40,086 bases of DNA, from assembly GCA_008933015.1 (NCBI GenBank), contig WBXH01000005.1:1-40086 (forward strand), written 5' to 3'. The notes under the pieces are model-generated. The model was given only the letters and a program-made list of their open reading frames with translations. It did no database searches and was not told where the DNA came from. The stretch comes from Verrucomicrobiota bacterium (GTDB taxonomy: Bacteria > Verrucomicrobiota > Verrucomicrobiia > Chthoniobacterales > UBA6821). The position numbers and the translations under genes are program-made. Positions 7,938 through 16,050 of the stretch are shown in pieces (the stretch's first letter is position 1; each line of letters starts with the position of its first letter).

Positions 7938-8834
7938 TTACTCGGGCGTGATGATCCCCGTGAAGCCATGGCTATTGGTTGAGTCACGATACCATCCGGC
8001 GATCCGGTTCCCTGAAATGGCATTGATGGAGGTTCCGATGGTTGCGAGGGGGTGGTCGATCGTGGTGAACTCCTGACCATTGTAGAGGAAGCCGTGGGAG
8101 ATTCCCAGGTCGTCATAGTAGTTGCCGACGATATTGGTTCCGGAGATCCCGTTGGCTAGTGTGCCGTAGGCGGCCTTGGGGTTGATAACGGTTTTGAAGG
8201 TGGCGCCGTCGTAGAGAAAACTGCTCCACTGATTCGTTCCTGATTTGCAGACGCCCACGACATTCTTTCCATCAACGGCCAAGAGGTAGATGGTCTCCCC
8301 GGAAGCTGGTGAGTCGATGGTCGTGTAGTTCGCGCCGTCGTAGAGGAAGCCGTGGGTTTGAGGAGATCCGTCGTAGTAATTGCCGACGATGGTCTTCCCT
8401 GAAATACCGGTGACCATCGTTCCCTCGGTTCCTTTCGGGTGGTCGATGTGGGTGAATGTCGATCCGTTGTAGAGGAAGCCGTGGGTCTTGAGCTGTCGGT
8501 CGTAGTAGATGCCCACCACATTCGTGTCGGAGATGCCTCGGGCGTAGGTTCCCTTCTTGCCGACCGGCACCTGCAAAGGGATCCACTGCGCGCTGTCATA
8601 GAGGAATCCCCGTGTCCTGCCGCCGTTATCATAGCTCCCCACGACCTGATTCTCCGAGAGACCGTAGGGGCAGATGAAGATGGAGAAGGGAACGTCAGGT
8701 GGTGTGGGAAGCGAGGTGAAGGTCACCCCGGCATGAAGCGACGCCGAGTTGATCCACGCGGATGCAACGACAAGCAGAGCACCGCGCAACAGGTTCCTGA
8801 TTATGCCGATAGCAGCGGCCGAGCGGCTGAACAT
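7938..8834 (-). CDS. Secreted HAF-family extracellular repeat protein (ORF track starts at 8927; MFSRS... at 8834 looks like the true signal peptide)
   Basis: Repeated units of the type 'GISGTNIVGNYYDDLGISHGFLYNGQEFTTIDHP'. Signal-like 'MFSRSAAAIGIIRNLLRGALLVVASAWINSASLHAG'. Confidence 0.75.
   Translation of the reverse strand: MFSRSAAAIGIIRNLLRGALLVVASAWINSASLHAGVTFTSLPTPPDVPFSIFICPYGLSENQVVGSYDNGGRTRGFLYDSAQWIPLQVPVGKKGTYARGISDTNVVGIYYDRQLKTHGFLYNGSTFTHIDHPKGTEGTMVTGISGKTIVGNYYDGSPQTHGFLYDGANYTTIDSPASGETIYLLAVDGKNVVGVCKSGTNQWSSFLYDGATFKTVINPKAAYGTLANGISGTNIVGNYYDDLGISHGFLYNGQEFTTIDHPLATIGTSINAISGNRIAGWYRDSTNSHGFTGIITPE
8082..8615 (-). repeat. 129-nt (43-aa) in-gene tandem repeat of the HAF-like protein
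   Basis: The motif GTAGAGGAAGCCGTGGG (+ strand) or a close variant begins at 8082, 8211, 8340, 8469 and 8598, exactly 129 nt apart. Confidence 0.9.
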
Positions 8835-8914
8835 CCCAATGGTGGGATGGGGATCAGTAATCGGAACGGGAAGGGAAAAATTCCCGTTCATCTTGGGTCC
8901 GATGCGCTGCTCTC

Positions 8915-10177
8915 CTACTGCACCCAAAGGATGGGCTGGGTGATCGCGATGTTGCGTTGGATCTCCTCGTCCGAAGGGTCGGGGCGGAGCTTTGTCCAGA
9001 GTTCGATATAGGTGGGATCACCGTAAGCAATCCCGCCCATGAGGAGTGCTGGCTGGCGGGTCGGCCATCCCGCCCAGGCTTGGACATCAGGCTTGAGGGG
9101 CCAGCTCGATTTATCCGCGAGGTAGGGTTCGAGGTAGGCGATCCCTTTCTTGATGCTACGGCCGTCCGGGAGCTCGAAAGCCCAGAGATTCTCATCGGGC
9201 GTGGAGAGGACCCTGCAGAGTGTGGTCATGTTATCGAGCTGGAAGATGGAGTAGGCGTAGGGTTTGGTCCTCTTGAGTTCGAGCGGGAAGCTTCCGTTCG
9301 GCGCCATCTGTTTGGGGATGAAGACTTCCTTGAACTGCCTGCGACACTCGGCAAGGCGCTCCTGGTTCCCCGTGAAGGCGGCAAAGACTGCGGCCTGTAA
9401 CCAGAAGGCCACGGAGTGATTATTCTTGGTCGCCGCCTCGTCTTGTCCGTTTTTACTGGTAATCATCCAGTCAAGGTAGTCGTGGAACCAAGATTTGAGT
9501 CCTGTCACTGTCTCAGTGGGGAAGGCGGGGGACTTCTGCATGGCTGCGATGGCCACAGGCACCTCGATTAAGTGAAGGGTGTCGATGATGCCGATGCCAC
9601 GACCGTTCGGGAAGGCTCCGGCGACGGTCTGAGCGTGCTGGAGATTCGGATTCATCTTGGTGTCAGGATCCAGGAAGAAAACGCGCAGCATTTCAGCGGC
9701 CTTGGCCGCGTACTTGTCCTCCCCAGTGATCACGTAGGCGGCTCCGAGGGCTGCCACGGCGTCCCTCAGCTTGCGGAGTGCCACCCGGTGATCGGAGAAG
9801 TTGGCCGGATTACTCTGTCCATCGCGCTGGATGTAAGGAAGCCCATCCGGCTTGGAGGGATCCGGCCACCAGTAGTCGCCGTTGGAATAATAATCATGGA
9901 TTCCGGCCGGACTCGCTGGAGCCTTGGTCTGCGTGATGCTTAGCGGCGCAAGGAGAAGGGCGGCATCTGCAGCCTTCAGGATCCTAGCCCGGTCGATCGC
10001 CGCCACATCGGGAGCCTTATTACCCGGGTGGGGGATCGAAGCGAGGAATGAGGCGTTCGTTGTGGTTGGTATGGCTTGGGCAGATGTGACAGCCGTCGGG
10101 GAGGAATCTGCTGCGGATGCCCGAGCAGTCCCCAATAGGAGGAGCGTCAGCAGCGTAAGGGAGGTGTGCTTGATCAT
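8915..10177 (-). CDS. Alginate-lyase-domain (PF05426-like) secreted polysaccharide lyase
   Basis: Signal peptide, then 'HDYYSNGDYWWPDPSKPDGLPYIQRDGQSNP', 'NGRGIGIIDTLHL', 'KNNHSVAFWLQAAVFA', which are characteristic of the alginate_lyase fold. Confidence 0.85.
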   Translation of the reverse strand: MIKHTSLTLLTLLLLGTARASAADSSPTAVTSAQAIPTTTNASFLASIPHPGNKAPDVAAIDRARILKAADAALLLAPLSITQTKAPASPAGIHDYYSNGDYWWPDPSKPDGLPYIQRDGQSNPANFSDHRVALRKLRDAVAALGAAYVITGEDKYAAKAAEMLRVFFLDPDTKMNPNLQHAQTVAGAFPNGRGIGIIDTLHLIEVPVAIAAMQKSPAFPTETVTGLKSWFHDYLDWMITSKNGQDEAATKNNHSVAFWLQAAVFAAFTGNQERLAECRRQFKEVFIPKQMAPNGSFPLELKRTKPYAYSIFQLDNMTTLCRVLSTPDENLWAFELPDGRSIKKGIAYLEPYLADKSSWPLKPDVQAWAGWPTRQPALLMGGIAYGDPTYIELWTKLRPDPSDEEIQRNIAITQPILWVQ

Positions 10178-10195
10178 GTTCCTAGGGCTTCTGGG

Positions 10196-12670
10196 TTATT
10201 TCTGGCTGTTAATGGGAAGAAAGACGGTCGGAAGGCCCGGGCTTGAGACGCTGGCCACCGAGTCCGCTCCGTTTGTCTGAATGCTGATGAGGGCACGCCC
10301 GTTGTACATCTGAACCGATCTGGATCCGGTCGAGGTTCCGAGATTGTCGATCAGGGTTCCGTCGCCCGTGAGGCCGAAGCGTACAGGCGTTGACGCATCA
10401 AGGCACTGGACTCCACTCTTGTCGAGGACCTGCGCCTCAATGGTCACCACAGCCCCGTCACGGGAGACCTCCTTCAGTGTGAGTTGAGAGGGTTTATCCC
10501 AAGGGGTGCTTTGGTATTTCTGATGGATCTCGTCGGTGAAGGACTTGCCATCCTTCTGGCCGATGGCCTTGAGGGTGTTCTCTCCATCATTCAATTTCAC
10601 GGACCAGTTCAGGCCGGAGGCTGGGAACTCACCGAGCTTGCGCTCTTTGACTCCTGCCGAGACCCCGTTCACGAAGAGTTCCACCTTGTCGCAGTTGGAG
10701 AAGATCTTCACCTGCTTCTCCTCACCCGGTTTGCCCCAACGCACGGGCCACGTGTGGCCATAGATGTGGATCATCGGCTTATCGCTCCAGTAGCTCTGGA
10801 AGACGTAGTAGCTCTCTTTAGGGGTGCCATCACGCTCCTCGACCCCCTTCTGGTTCACGCGGGGAACCGGGTTTTCGGGACGGAGCGGGGTCGCGAAGTC
10901 CTTGAAGATCCAGGCGGCGGAGCCGGTGAGGTTGGTCATCTGCTCCTGTTCCTTGAGGTGCCAGTCAAACAAGTTGACCATGTAGCTCTCGGACCAGTCT
11001 CCATCCTTGGAGGGGCGGGCGGGGCCTCCCTTGGCCTTGTAAGCGCTTCCGACTTCAGCTGTTCCCTGTCCGGTGGAGACATCGCCAAGGAACTTCTCGG
11101 GTTCCTCGGAGTGACGTCGTGCATCGCTGTCCCCTCCGTACTCAGCGTGGAAGAAGTGGGGAACCTGCTTGATCCACTTGTCGAGGGCCTTGGTGTACTC
11201 GGTGTAGCGTCCGCTGTACCAGCCGGCCCAGATGCTGGGCGAGTAGACATCGACGATGTCCTTGCAGAAATCACAGCGCCTGATCGTGGTTTTCCGAGAG
11301 GGATCGAGCTTATGGGCAAGGTCGTTCTGCGCGGTCATGAAGGCACGGACTCCAGCCTTGTCATAGACGGGGAAGTCTCCCTCCCAGTCGTTTTCGTTAC
11401 CAAGTCCCCAAAGGATGATGGAAGGATGGTTGTAGTGTTGGTCGATCATGTTGCCGAGCATGTCGCGGCACTGTTGCTTGTAGCCTTCTCCGCCGATGCC
11501 ACCACGGCACCACGGTTCCTCTTCCCAAGCAAGGATGCCGAGTTCATCGCAGAGATCTAGGACCAGGGGAGCCTGCTGGTAGTGACCTAGGCGCACGAAG
11601 TTAACGCCCATCTCCTTCATCGACTGGAGTGTCTTTCGGACGACATCGTCAGGTACTGCCGCCGCGACGCCGGCATGATCTTCATGGTAGTGGGTGCCAC
11701 GTAGAAGAAGGCGCTCGCCATTCAATTTGAAGGGGCCGTGCTCGACCCACTCGAAAGAGCGGACGCCGAATCGCCCCGCGACCTCCTCGTCTCCCTGAGG
11801 TGATTTCAGGGTCACCGAGCAATTGTATAGGGCGGGAGATTTGGGTGACCAGAGTTGGGGGGACTTTATACTGAAGGAGGCGATCTCCTTCTCTCCCTGC
11901 CATGGTTCGCTCTGGATATCGGAGGTTTCTACGACCTTGCCAGACTGATCGGTGACTTTCAGGGCGATGTTGAGTTTCTCTTTTGAATCGGTCGGATTGT
12001 AGAGCCTGGCCCGGACTTTGATCTTGGCTTGGCCGGAGGCTTCCAGGGTCGGTTCGACATGGATCCGCTCGACGGAAACGGCGGGTACATAATCAAGATA
12101 GACATGGCGATAGATGCCACCGTAGCGGTTGAAATCGCTCAGATCCGAAGGGACCACTTCTGCATCGCGGGAGTTATCACATTTTACAGCAACAGGGACT
12201 TCACCCTTGTAAGCGGGATTGGCGAGAGCCTTTGTAGCCGCATCAGTGATATCGACAGTCCACTCATCGTAGCCCCCGACATGAGAGCCTACCTTATCAA
12301 GGCCGACGAAGACCTCGGATTTCTGACCGGCTCCGTTGAAGTGGAGAAGGGTACGTCCCCCTGCGTAGGGGTTGGCCACCTTGAGATGGGTGCGATACCA
12401 TCCGGGACCTTGGTAGTAACGGACATCGGGATCAACGGCATCACGACCATTGAAGCAATGTGGGAGGATTACCTGCTTCCACTGTACGTTGTCAGTGGCT
12501 TTGTCGCCACGCCAGATCTCCCAGATGCTCCCCAAGGAACCCTGATAGTACTCCCAGTCTTGGTCGAGGGCTTGACGGGTCTGGGCCTGTGACTGAGAGG
12601 TTGCAGTAAGTGCCAAAACGGCTCCTAAAATTAGGAGCCGTGGTGAGAGAAGGGAGGTGGTTTTTTTCAT
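10196..12670 (-). CDS. Glycoside hydrolase family 2 (beta-galactosidase/beta-glucuronidase-like), secreted
   Basis: 'LLLRGTHYHEDHAG', acid/base 'WGLGNENDWEGDF', nucleophile region 'FFHAEYGGD'. N-terminal jelly-roll with 'LHFNGAGQKSEVFVGLDKVGSHVGGYDEWTVDIT'. Confidence 0.92.
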   Translation of the reverse strand: MKKTTSLLSPRLLILGAVLALTATSQSQAQTRQALDQDWEYYQGSLGSIWEIWRGDKATDNVQWKQVILPHCFNGRDAVDPDVRYYQGPGWYRTHLKVANPYAGGRTLLHFNGAGQKSEVFVGLDKVGSHVGGYDEWTVDITDAATKALANPAYKGEVPVAVKCDNSRDAEVVPSDLSDFNRYGGIYRHVYLDYVPAVSVERIHVEPTLEASGQAKIKVRARLYNPTDSKEKLNIALKVTDQSGKVVETSDIQSEPWQGEKEIASFSIKSPQLWSPKSPALYNCSVTLKSPQGDEEVAGRFGVRSFEWVEHGPFKLNGERLLLRGTHYHEDHAGVAAAVPDDVVRKTLQSMKEMGVNFVRLGHYQQAPLVLDLCDELGILAWEEEPWCRGGIGGEGYKQQCRDMLGNMIDQHYNHPSIILWGLGNENDWEGDFPVYDKAGVRAFMTAQNDLAHKLDPSRKTTIRRCDFCKDIVDVYSPSIWAGWYSGRYTEYTKALDKWIKQVPHFFHAEYGGDSDARRHSEEPEKFLGDVSTGQGTAEVGSAYKAKGGPARPSKDGDWSESYMVNLFDWHLKEQEQMTNLTGSAAWIFKDFATPLRPENPVPRVNQKGVEERDGTPKESYYVFQSYWSDKPMIHIYGHTWPVRWGKPGEEKQVKIFSNCDKVELFVNGVSAGVKERKLGEFPASGLNWSVKLNDGENTLKAIGQKDGKSFTDEIHQKYQSTPWDKPSQLTLKEVSRDGAVVTIEAQVLDKSGVQCLDASTPVRFGLTGDGTLIDNLGTSTGSRSVQMYNGRALISIQTNGADSVASVSSPGLPTVFLPINSQK
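12618..12641 (-). terminator. Perfect 11-bp stem hairpin with short U-tract, inside GH2 signal-peptide codons
   Basis: + strand ACGGCTCCTAA-AA-TTAGGAGCCGT. On the minus strand the stem is followed by TTT after the closing T. Lies 26 nt past the upstream sulfatase stop codon. Confidence 0.45.
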
Positions 12671-14358
12671 GAAGCGGAAGAAGGAACCTTAGCAGGAGGC
12701 TTCGCCCCTTGCCATCCCTTGTTCCACTGATCCATGAGTTTTTTTACCAGGTCGGCATTTTCGGCTTTCTTGGCAATATTGGTGTTTTCCTGAGGGTCGG
12801 TCTGGTGATCATAGAGCTCGATGGCATTGATCTTGGAGTGATCATCACGAGCGACCCAGACCGTAAAGCGGTAGCGGTCGGTCCTCATGGAGTAGCCCAT
12901 CAGAGGAACATCGGTGCCTTTTCCCTTAGGTCTGGGATACTGACTGAAGACGGCCGTCTTCCATGGTTGATCGGGATGATCAAGCAACGGAGCGAAGCTT
13001 GTTCCCTCAAGCTGGGTGGGGAGAGGCAGTCCGGCCAACTCGGAGAGGGTGGGATAGATGTCCACATGCTCCACCAGAGCCTTGCTGTGTCCGCCGGCAT
13101 TCTTCATGTTGGGCACGGAAATGATGAGCGGTGCATTCACGTCGTTCTCGACATTGGTGTGCTTGCCCCATGTGGAGTGCTCGCCAAGCTTCCACCCATG
13201 GTCACCCCAGAGGATGACGATGGTATTCTTATCGAGGCCGAGGTTTTTAAGTTCATCAAGCACCCTGCCGATTTGGGCGTCCGTGTAGCTGATACCCGCG
13301 AAATAGGCCTGCTTCAGCTTGTGCTGGACTTCGTCAGGAACACGTCCCGTTGGAGGAACTCCCTTATAGGCACGGAACTCTCCATCCTGAGGATTAACGG
13401 CATATTCAGGAGCGTCAACGGGAAGGAATTGATTCGGAGCCAGATCAATTTTGGCCGGATCATACATGTCCCAGTATTTTTTTGGGGAGACCCAAGGGAG
13501 GTGGGGCTTAATGAAGCCGACGGCGAGGAAGAAGGGTTGATCCTTCTTGGCTAGTTCCTGAAGGGTCTTCACAGCAAGGTCGGCAACCTTGCCATCCGTG
13601 AATGTGTTATCCGGAACGTCCGCGCATTCGTAAATCGGGCCTCGGATATTATACTTACCCCCCTCATCGCCCCCGCCAGCAGTGGCATCGCCGGCTTTCC
13701 CCTTTTTCTTTTTTCCCTTCTTATCGGTAGCCGGAGGAGTTGTCGTGGCGACGGCATTGGAATCGACTCCCGGAGTGGAGTAGGTGCTTGGCTCGGCGCC
13801 AGCGTTGTTACCTTTCGTGCCGTCGGGTTCTCCTTGAACATTCTCATTCTTTCCTACACGGGCGGCATCCTCAGGGAGGGCGTAGACTTCAGCCTTGGGT
13901 ACCTGCCAAGGAACCGACCAGGAGGCCTCATCATTGAGACTGCCATGGAAGATTTTCCCCATGCCCTGAACAAAATAACCGTTGTCTTTGAAGTTTTGCA
14001 TCAAGGTCGTGACATTCGGAAGCGTGGTCCGGAAATGGGTCACCAGATCCCATACTTTGGTCGTGTCGGGGCGGGTTCCCGTAATGAGTGAGGTGCGGGA
14101 GGGGGAACAAACTGCTTGCTGAACGTAGGCGCGGTCAAAGACCATTCCCTTTTTTGCAAGATCGTCAATGTTCGGGCTGTGGATGTAGTCCTTGCCGTAG
14201 CAACCCAGTTCGGGGCGCATGTCATCACAAGCAATGAAAAGAACGTTCGGTTTCTTCGAAATGCCGGTCGTGGTTGCGGCTTTTGTGTCCGCCTTCACGG
14301 AGGCAGTCAGTGAGAGCAGCAGTGAAGCTGCTACGAAGGATGCATTTTTTATGTTCAT
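12667..14358 (-). CDS. Sulfatase, iduronate-2-sulfatase-like (type I, formylglycine-dependent)
   Basis: 'VLFIACDDMRPELGCYGKDYIHSPNID', FGly motif 'CSPSR', 'GDHGWKLGEH'. Signal peptide. ATGA overlap with GH2 start. Confidence 0.93.
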   Translation of the reverse strand: MNIKNASFVAASLLLSLTASVKADTKAATTTGISKKPNVLFIACDDMRPELGCYGKDYIHSPNIDDLAKKGMVFDRAYVQQAVCSPSRTSLITGTRPDTTKVWDLVTHFRTTLPNVTTLMQNFKDNGYFVQGMGKIFHGSLNDEASWSVPWQVPKAEVYALPEDAARVGKNENVQGEPDGTKGNNAGAEPSTYSTPGVDSNAVATTTPPATDKKGKKKKGKAGDATAGGGDEGGKYNIRGPIYECADVPDNTFTDGKVADLAVKTLQELAKKDQPFFLAVGFIKPHLPWVSPKKYWDMYDPAKIDLAPNQFLPVDAPEYAVNPQDGEFRAYKGVPPTGRVPDEVQHKLKQAYFAGISYTDAQIGRVLDELKNLGLDKNTIVILWGDHGWKLGEHSTWGKHTNVENDVNAPLIISVPNMKNAGGHSKALVEHVDIYPTLSELAGLPLPTQLEGTSFAPLLDHPDQPWKTAVFSQYPRPKGKGTDVPLMGYSMRTDRYRFTVWVARDDHSKINAIELYDHQTDPQENTNIAKKAENADLVKKLMDQWNKGWQGAKPPAKVPSSAS

Positions 14359-14403
14359 GAGATTCTTTTCAGGGGTTGAACTATCAGGAGGACTTTTTAG
14401 CGA

Positions 14404-15984
14404 TCAGGATTGAGGTGATGTGGACGTAGTCGGAGGCTTGTTTCCCTGCCATCCTTTATTGTATTGGTCCATCAATGTTTTCACGAGTTCCGCGTTGGCA
14501 GGGTCCTTGGCGATGTTGGTATTCTCCTGAGGGTCTGTCTTGTGATCATAGAGTTCAAGGGAGTCGATCTTGGTGTGATCGTCCTTGTTGCACCAGACCG
14601 TGAAACGGTAGCGGTCGGTTCTCATGGAATAGCCCATGATCTCGTTCCTCGGGTACTGGTTAAAGGCAGCCGTCTTCCAGGGAAGCGAGATATTGATCAA
14701 CAACGGCTTGAAACTTGTGCCCTCCAAAGTCGCTGGCAATGGGAGTCCGGCCAGGTCTGCGAGCGTGGGATAGATATCAACGAATTCCACCAGGGAGTCC
14801 GTCTTGGATCCCGCGCTCTTCATGCCGGGAGCAGAGATGATCAGGGGTGCGTTGGCGTCATTCTCGACGTTGCTGTGCTTACCCCATGCTCCATGCTCGC
14901 CAAGTTTCCAACCGTGGTCCCCCCAGAGGATGACCACAGTGTTCTTGTCGAGGCCTAGAGCCTTGAGTTCTGCCATCACGCGACCGACCTGTGCGTCCGT
15001 GTAACTGACACTCGCAAAGTAGGCGTGCTTGAGTTTGTGGGCGAGTTCATCAGGAACCGGTGTTCCCTTGGGGGACATCCCCAAATACTGATAGATTTCG
15101 CCATCATACTTGCGGATCGCATAATCAGGGGCGTCCTTGGGATAGAAGGGGTTGGGAGCCAACTTGATCGACTGTTCATCATAGATGTCCCAGTATTTTT
15201 TCGGGGAAACCCAGGGGAGGTGAGGCTTGATGAAGCCGACAGCAAGGAAGAAAGGCTGATCTTTCTTGGAGAGTTCCTTCAGCGTCTGGATCGCAAGGTC
15301 AGCGACCTTTCCGTCCTGATAGGTGTTATCAGGAACATCGGCACACTCGTAGACCATGCCGCGTCCTGCTCCTCCGCCCTCTTCATTGTCGCCACCAGCA
15401 GATTTCTTCCCTTTCTTTTTACCCTTTTTGCCTTCCTTGGCTGTCGGGGGACTATCTGGTTCGCCCTCCACATTGGCCGTATTCTTGGCCTCTGACTGAG
15501 CAAGTGCATACTTGGGAGCAGAGGGAACAACCCATGGAACGGACCATGAGGGCTCGTCATTCAGGCTACCGTGGAAGATTTTACCCATCCCCTGGGTGAA
15601 GTAGCCGTTATTCTTGAAGAGTTGTGGAAGTGTCTGCGCGTCGGGAAGGGCCTTCCGGAAATGGGTGACCAAGTCCCAGACCTTTGTGGTGTCTGGACGC
15701 ATTCCTGTCAGCAGGCTTGAGCGTGAGGGGGAGCAGACGGCTTGCTGGCAGTAGGCACGTGTGAAGACGATGCCGTTGCTGGCTAATGCATCAATATTTG
15801 GGCTCTTGATGTAATCCTTACCGTAGCAGCCTAATTCGGGCCGGAGGTCATCGATGGCAATGAACAAAACGTTCGGCTTCTTCTGGGCGTTCGTTGGACT
15901 TTGCGCTGAAGCGTTCTGGCAGAAAGAAGGTAGAGCGGAGATCAGCAGAGATGCTGCCAAGATGGCGTTGTGTCGTTTATTCAT
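14404..15984 (-). CDS. Sulfatase, iduronate-2-sulfatase-like (tandem paralog)
   Basis: FGly motif 'CSPSR'; 'LFIAIDDLRPELGCYGKDYIKSPNID'; 'ILWGDHGWKLGEHGAWGKHSNVENDANAPLIIS'. Confidence 0.93.
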   Translation of the reverse strand: MNKRHNAILAASLLISALPSFCQNASAQSPTNAQKKPNVLFIAIDDLRPELGCYGKDYIKSPNIDALASNGIVFTRAYCQQAVCSPSRSSLLTGMRPDTTKVWDLVTHFRKALPDAQTLPQLFKNNGYFTQGMGKIFHGSLNDEPSWSVPWVVPSAPKYALAQSEAKNTANVEGEPDSPPTAKEGKKGKKKGKKSAGGDNEEGGGAGRGMVYECADVPDNTYQDGKVADLAIQTLKELSKKDQPFFLAVGFIKPHLPWVSPKKYWDIYDEQSIKLAPNPFYPKDAPDYAIRKYDGEIYQYLGMSPKGTPVPDELAHKLKHAYFASVSYTDAQVGRVMAELKALGLDKNTVVILWGDHGWKLGEHGAWGKHSNVENDANAPLIISAPGMKSAGSKTDSLVEFVDIYPTLADLAGLPLPATLEGTSFKPLLINISLPWKTAAFNQYPRNEIMGYSMRTDRYRFTVWCNKDDHTKIDSLELYDHKTDPQENTNIAKDPANAELVKTLMDQYNKGWQGNKPPTTSTSPQS

Positions 15985-16050
15985 GGAAGTGGAAGTGTGT
16001 CGAAGATTGAGTGAATGCAGAGGGAGGTAGTTGATCGGAAAGCAGGTTGA

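Noticed and set aside
8082-8615. Regular short repeats that could be mistaken for a CRISPR array
   Set aside because: 129-nt periodic units are in-frame protein repeats of a HAF-like secreted protein. The intervening sequence is also homologous between units, unlike spacers.
10484-11560. 358-aa plus-strand ORF opposite GH2
   Set aside because: Fully antisense to a clear GH2 with intact catalytic motifs. Its translation has no recognisable domain; long antisense ORFs are expected here from codon bias.
12709-13554. 281-aa plus-strand ORF opposite sulfatase 1
   Set aside because: Antisense shadow of a confident sulfatase. Similar antisense ORFs appear opposite the paralogs (14464..14958, 16474..17370), as expected from conserved sense codons.
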